Notes under the pieces: generated by a model
What the model saw: only the letters and a program-made list of their open reading frames with translations
The model's database searches: none
What the model was told of the DNA's origin: nothing
Program-made: the position numbers and the translations under genes
Source of the DNA: Hydnum rufescens UP504
Taxonomy: Eukaryota; Basidiomycota; Agaricomycetes; Cantharellales; Hydnaceae
Length of the DNA: 64,000 nucleotides
Assembly (NCBI GenBank): GCA_014904985.1
Contig: MU128957.1
Span: 171,213-235,212 of the forward strand
Reading direction: 5' to 3'
Part shown: piece after piece, positions 58,715-64,000 of the stretch
Layout: each line of letters begins with the position of its first letter
Numbering within the stretch: position 1 is the stretch's first letter

Positions 58715-59070
58715 TGCTCACCATAAGAGGCCCACCTGAGAAGGGGATAGATGATGGGCGATCAATGCGCATTTCACGGAAATATGGAGACGTACCGCCA
58801 GTTTCACTGGCCTTGCGTCATTTGAGAACGCATGATAAAAGCTAGAGGTTCAGATAGTGAGGACACCGAAGCATCTGCCAAATACATTGGGTCAGCTCTG
58901 TCATGCCCATGCTTAAGGCTGGAGGAGACTGACAAAGCAGTAAGGAGGCAGCCAACGAACAAGCTGTCAACGCTATTGATTAGGGCCGCATTCGTGGTCG
59001 CCATGGCTCCATGGAGAAGGGCGAAGCGGGGGTGGATGGGGAAGGAAATGGAAAGGCCAAGCCACACAGC
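58715..59070 (-). pseudogene. DUF6534 gene fragment D, inverted
   Basis: It corresponds to exons 1-2 of copies A-C in opposite orientation: LFVGCLLTAL, intron, then CFGVLTI followed by TGA where the others have CAG or CTG, then SNDARPVKLA. Similarity stops near 58,715. The matching upstream flank continues to about 59,280, where AAACTCTTGTGTTTAC is the inverse of the block-A/B string. Confidence 0.75.
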
Positions 59071-59280
59071 CGCCTCAATACCGAACTAGATGAAGTGAAC
59101 AGCCTAGAAGATTCAAGGATCCTTCTTCAATTGGTTTGCTTAAGCTTGGGCGGCCCGATCATTCCCCATGGCATACCTACAGCATTTAACATTTGACGTA
59201 GATCAGCGGCGACAGAATTAATAACGATAGTAAATATAAAGAAAGATCCCAAACTCTTGTGTTTACGTAGGAGAAGAGGA

Positions 59281-60508
59281 TTTGCTCCACGAGGGTGCTT
59301 TAACGCTGTGCGGCATCTGAGTTTGGTGTAATCCGCGGGAAAAAGCTGGCCCCGGCTCAAACGAATGGAGTGGTGAGTACGTTTTGCAACTGCTCCTATC
59401 GAATGCGTGCTTTAAAACTGAGATATATGATAGCCCGCAGTCACAGGGTGGTCGGGGCCCCACAATGGCATAACATTGCGGTCGGGAAAGGCTCCAGCGA
59501 TTAGAAACATGTATTCTCCCTTAGAGAATGTTCGGGTAGATCCGAGTTGAGATTCCAACTTGGGCATCGACTTCTCGCCCCGCATTGCATCCATTTGACA
59601 GAATTTTAAAACCTCAAGCCTTCTTTGGACCTGTGTGTTTGATAGGAGTGACATAATGAGGGAAATAAGACGGTGTGAATGTATACTTCCTACTCTCTTG
59701 TATATTATTCCTACCCTCACCTGCTGACCGTCCAGCGTCTTACTATCCTCTGCGGACAAGTACCGCGCGTTATACGTGGATTAGAGAGGCTGTTTTTCGC
59801 CACTCGCAAGAGACGAAACTCAATGGCTCAATATTAATTCACATCGTTCCCCACGCGGAGGTCGTAACTTTCCCATAGATAGGTCTAACCGGGTTCCGCT
59901 GTCATCAAACTGGGAGGGATCCTGAATAAAGCTCCTTCAGCCTCTGATCCGTTGAATGGTTGGTTGATTGGGGACGTGGGCAAAAAGACTTTTTGCAAGT
60001 GGTGATATCGTTGATGCGCAGAGTCCCTTGTGGTTTATATATAGCCCGTTGGTGTGGCTGGGAGCAGTGTATGGACCGATTCTGGTCACTGGACGTGTCT
60101 GAAGGGAAGTCGGTAACTGCTGTTTTTCACCGCTTCGTTGGGAAAGGAACCGGGCCCTATCTGTCGTCTGCTCAAAGAGGTGCGATACACGCACTCTTCT
60201 TGTCTTCCCTGAATCCCTGTAGTGATAGGCACGTTGTTCGCGGATCACGCCGCTTTGCACAGCCATGAAAGCACAGCAAGAGTTCGGGATCGCTCCGTAT
60301 ATTTCGTCGTTAATTCCGTCCTCGTCGATCTATTGTGGACGACATAGGGGCACCGTGGGGAACTATCACAATGTCGAACCGCCCAAGAATCATCCTATCT
60401 CAACTGTATTTCATTTAGCTCACTTCTAATAAATTGAGCTGATGTGTAAGTGTGACCCGTCTGGGCTCCCATTTCCTTCCCCAATTCACCCCCTCTTTTC
60501 CCTTCATC
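59281..60508. other. 5' flank of block C
   Basis: From about 59,730 it resembles the 5' flank of block B (35,180 onward), including ACTATCCTCTGCGGA and TTCCGCTGTCATC-like stretches. No supported gene. Confidence 0.45.
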
Positions 60509-62830
60509 ATGGTGAATATCAACGTCGCCCCAGTCAACATCTTGGGTGGCTCGTTCTTAGGTAACCTCCTCACCGCATTGTCAGTCACCTCCAGCCTCTC
60601 GGATGGGCACGACAGCAATGAACTCACGTATTTGGCAGATGCTTCGGTGTTCTCACTATCCAGACCTCCAGCTATTACCATACCTTCCCAAATGACGGAA
60701 GGCCGGTGAAAATGGTGGTACGTCTCCTTATTTCCGTGAAATGTGCGTCGATCGCCCATCGCTCTATCCCTTTCTCAGGTGGGCTTTCTATGGTGAGCAT
60801 TTTACACACTTATCTTCCGAGGCATGTTCTTCATCTTCCACTGTAAAGGGTTTTGGAAGCTTTTCAACTGTCGGTATTCCCTTTGCGGTGCTCTTCAGGG
60901 GTTGCTCAGAAATACTGTGGAGACTCACTGCTGTCCGACGCCACATACGCTATACAGTGCATGCTGTACCCAGGCTGTATATTGGTGGTGTGTCACAAAT
61001 TACCGTAATCCGCTGGTTCTGGAGTGGTCGCCGTGGTGGGTATCGAGTGCCTTGCGGTCGTTCACCGTTCGCATCCATAAAGTCACGAAACCATTGCATA
61101 TTTACAGGGAATTTGGAATATATCAAATCAACATAGTGAGCACTGAGTCGGTTCTAGTTGTGGATGCCCTTATCTTGGCTTTGGCGCTATCTACTTCAAG
61201 GTCTGCTCATCAGTTACTGTCCAGACGTTCTTTGCGTATCGGGTCTATTCTCGTAGGTCTGGTCTCATATACTCGCCAGAGAAGCATTGCATTCATAATT
61301 CCCTTGATTTTCGTAGTGAGCGCCAATCTCTACGTAGGATTGTTTGTGGTGTGTTGTGTTGTGGCCCTGATGTCATAATAGATCAGTCTGAAAATCTTGC
61401 ACTACGATTTGTAGCAGGCCCTTGTGTTACTTCAGTTCGGTTAGTCTTTCCCGATTACCATCGCTTTCCCGTGTACTTCTTCTATCTTATTCCTCTGCAC
61501 TAGGATTCGGGGCAGGTCAGTACTCGTCTTCATATGCTCCATGGACCGTGACTTATTGTATTCCGATTAAATCAATGATCTGGTGTGGTGCAGCAACCGC
61601 CGTCAGAGCGTATGTATCCCCGTATTCTGTTCCGCGGGAGCACACCCAACAATGTTTCTCACTCTTGTAGGAACATGGATCTAGAATTTCAAGTAATAGT
61701 CAAGAGGATTACACGGCTTGTTGTAGCATGGCTCACTATTCAAGTATGTCTTGGCTGGAGTCTATCCACCCTTGTTTCTAACACACACTCTTTTGCTTTC
61801 ACTGATACATGGTATGGTGTGGTTATGTGGGTTTCAGACAGCCTCAGATATTGTGATCACAATATGCATGTGTCTCTTATTGCAACGTCGGCGGACTGGG
61901 TTCCGGAAGTGCGTATCCTGATGCATTTTCGCATGAGCCCCTTGTCTGATTGATGATCTCACACCTCGTTACGTGGAACAGGACTGATTCGATGATCAAC
62001 CGTATGCTAGTGTACACCGTTAGCACGGGGTTGGTCACTAGTGTTCTCTCATGTTTCATTCTTGTGGTGGTACATTTGAGGAATTTCCTTGCATTTTTCA
62101 GTATGATAACGCTACTGAACTGATTGTGGTCACAGTTTGTCAAATACGGGTTCCATATTACTGAGCTTATGATCGGCATGGTAGGTTACTCGATTTTTCG
62201 GTCCCCTGCTCGTTCGAGAGTGAGCATATTATTTCTATACAAGACTCATTCCTTGATCCCGTTCTAGCCACTGGGCGGATTCTATTCTGTCAGTATGCTC
62301 GCCAAGTACGTCCCTATCAGTTATGGCTGGTTATACGTCTGAACAACTTGTTTTATGTTTGGCCTTGCAGTCTACACAGCCGAACGACACTCCAGGCGAA
62401 GCTTGCTACACCAAACCCTTTGAACTAATCAGCACCTCGATCAAAAACCGAATACGGCAGAATGCGAGGGATCCTCGAAGGGTATGTCTTACTGTATATA
62501 TCGTAGTGTAAGGGGGATAGGGTGACGCTGACTGACACCGATCGAAACTTGGCCGTTTCTCCAGGCAGAGAAGTTCCATGCTACAAGGATAAATATTACC
62601 ACCGAGGTGGTAAGGGATGATGTGGACGTACAACCGATGGTTCGTACTGGATGTCGCCTAGCTTTGTCATGTTGTTCAACGATCCCCCGATCCGTTTTCT
62701 ATCGTGATGACTCATAGGATAATGACGCGAAGGTTCAGTTGTCTGCGGCCCAGAGCCCTGTTTCGGAGGAAGGGGGGACCTGAACCCGAGCCCAAGGCTT
62801 CGGCGTGGCCCCGATGAATAGGCGGTTTTG
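59730..62830. repeat. Segmental duplication block C
   Basis: The third member of the duplicated family, with flank, DUF6534 gene and the GAGCCCAAGGCTTCGG-type 3' flank. Beyond about 62,880 the similarity to blocks A and B fades. Confidence 0.65.
60509..62717 (+). CDS. DUF6534-type membrane protein, copy C
   Basis: Start ATG 60509 (MVNINVAPVNILGGSFLGNL); exon 1 is 60509-60579, with the GTCAGT donor. Later segments are CFGVLTIQTSSYYHTFPNDG, VYWWCVTNYRNPLVLEWSPW, SSVTVQTFF-AYRVYS (Q/F pattern), RQRSIAFIIPLIFVVSANLY, RITRLVVAWLTIQ, TDSMINRMLVYTVSTGLVTS-like sequence and a last exon with RINITTEVVRDDVDVQPMV, ending at 62715-62717. All three helices that could be compared with copy A are in frame here. 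Some exon junctions were not verified, so completeness is probable rather than proven. Confidence 0.6.
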
Positions 62831-64000
62831 AGGCTTTGGTTTGGATGTTGGTATGACTTCGGATGGGTAGGAGCAAAATCCTCGCTCCTTTAATTACAGA
62901 CGCCCCTTAACGCAACACTTCTTTATAATTAAATCCAGACTTTCTTTCTGCACTGTCTGGACTGGCTCAGCACCAGAACTGATACTTCTTAGTAAATATT
63001 GATGTTCCGCCTTGAAAACTAAAGCGGATGAGAGCGAATTTCAGGGGTTCGGAGAGCCGTACACGCTCGAGTGAATATGGGCGGCGACAACGGGAACACA
63101 ACTCTTGTATTTCGACGGGAAACAGCCCTTCGACAAAGAGAAATAGCTGGAGCACATAATGATGACTTAACTGCTCGAGAACGTAGAGGATGCAATCATG
63201 GAGTCACAATATTTGGACAGCAATGTCGCCTCTATCTTCCCTAGCCACTCAGCTGTGGGGTGATGACACCGATTGTCGAACGCAATACTTCGTATCACCA
63301 TTGTCCAAAGGTCTCTGAAGCGACAAACACGATGTCGGGACAGTCATCAACACCATCTGGGTTGGCTTACCTCGGGAAGATACCAGTGCCTGTAAACAGC
63401 ATCTCAAAAGGGAAGTAGAGCTTCAAGGGCAGCAACTAAGGTGATGTTAAAGGAACCCTGTATGGTAATACCGAAGCCATCTAAAGACAGGACACCGAAC
63501 CCCCCCCACGACATGAGGAAGGATGTCCGGGCCTAGCGTTGGTATGATCGTCTGCCAATTCTTCCTTTCAGCGTCCATAATTTGGCCCGCATTCACGCAT
63601 GCACATTGCACCGGAAGCGCCGGGAGCTTGAAGAAGCCACAGAAGCCAATACAGCAAAGAATCGAACGAAGCAACAAGGGGGGTAGGTCTGGCTGGCAAG
63701 AAGGAAGCCCGTGGCGATGGAGACAATGGGGGTCTGCATCATCCAGATGAGGGGAACAGATGGAAAAGAGAAATTGTGGGGGAGCGTAGTGAGGATGAGC
63801 AGCCTAGCCTAAGAGGAGAATACAGAAACTCAGCCAATCGCCGTAATGGAACAGCACTAAGAACCGGATCCAAATGCAGTAGGGTCCAAGTGACTCGATC
63901 TCTCCGAGTAAGCGCTTGAAGTCGTCTAAACGGGCGCACTGACTGACCGACGCAGCTTTATTTGAAAGGGGGGAACTCGAGAAGACATCTATATGCGCTC
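62718..64000. other. Unassigned right end
   Basis: The first ~110 bp is block-C flank. Beyond that only short open frames occur. A minus-strand frame at 63447-63677 begins with a hydrophobic MLLRSILCCIGFCGFF-like start, vaguely like the minus frame at 34,316, but neither is a recognised gene. Confidence 0.35.

Noticed and set aside
1..64000. CRISPR array, bacterial operons or riboswitches
   Set aside because: The DNA is eukaryotic with spliceosomal introns; the short repeats seen lack uniform spacers.

Overview
The window is nuclear DNA of a filamentous basidiomycete. Genes carry many short GT-AG introns (about 45-105 nt), and the left half holds conserved fungal housekeeping genes. The DUF6534-type membrane proteins, the MLKL-like/NACHT/WD40 protein and the tyrosine-kinase-like kinase are of types common in Agaricomycetes. 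The style of the kinase and NLR suggests Ceratobasidiaceae (Rhizoctonia-like), but that is an inference and no rRNA or marker gene fixes it.

Region 1 (1-28.7 kb) is gene-dense and orderly: an unidentified nuclear-type protein (partial), LEU2 (3-isopropylmalate dehydrogenase), a coiled-coil hypothetical, a Laa2/DUF5102-like clathrin-adaptor accessory protein, nucleoporin NSP1, a DUF6534 membrane protein, a GT71 mannosyltransferase, a zinc-cluster-like protein, a TMEM135 homologue, a CysA/MetX-family O-acetyltransferase, ribonucleotide reductase small subunit, a large Ser/Pro-rich disordered protein, and VMA21. These are unlinked housekeeping functions, not a pathway cluster. Complete exon sums that divide by three were obtained for LEU2, the acetyltransferase, RNR2, VMA21 and the hypothetical at 2839.

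Region 2 (28.7-63 kb) is accessory. It contains three related copies (A, B, C) of a duplicated block carrying an intron-containing DUF6534 gene, plus an inverted broken fragment (D). It also has two copies of an acyl-CoA synthetase 15 kb apart, NACHT gene relics, and a divergent pair made of a protein kinase (minus) and a NACHT/WD40 STAND protein with an MLKL/HeLo-like N-terminal helical region (plus). The order is block A, NACHT relics, block B, ACS1, kinase <-> NLR, CpG-poor block, ACS2, fragment D, block C.

The most striking feature is about 47.6-55.0 kb: 7.4 kb almost without CpG dinucleotides. I counted about eight CpG between 48,001 and 55,020. The right edge at about 55,021 is abrupt, and the left edge falls inside the NLR gene between its NACHT and WD40 parts. 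CpG frequency is ordinary on both sides.

Many otherwise conserved genes show single-base frame breaks, often in or near short homopolymers (NSP1, GT71, TMEM135, the DUF6534 gene at 8.8 kb, the zinc-cluster gene, NLR, both ACS copies, the Ser/Pro-rich gene). This looks more like residual assembly indels than wholesale decay, so 'pseudogene' calls here are provisional.
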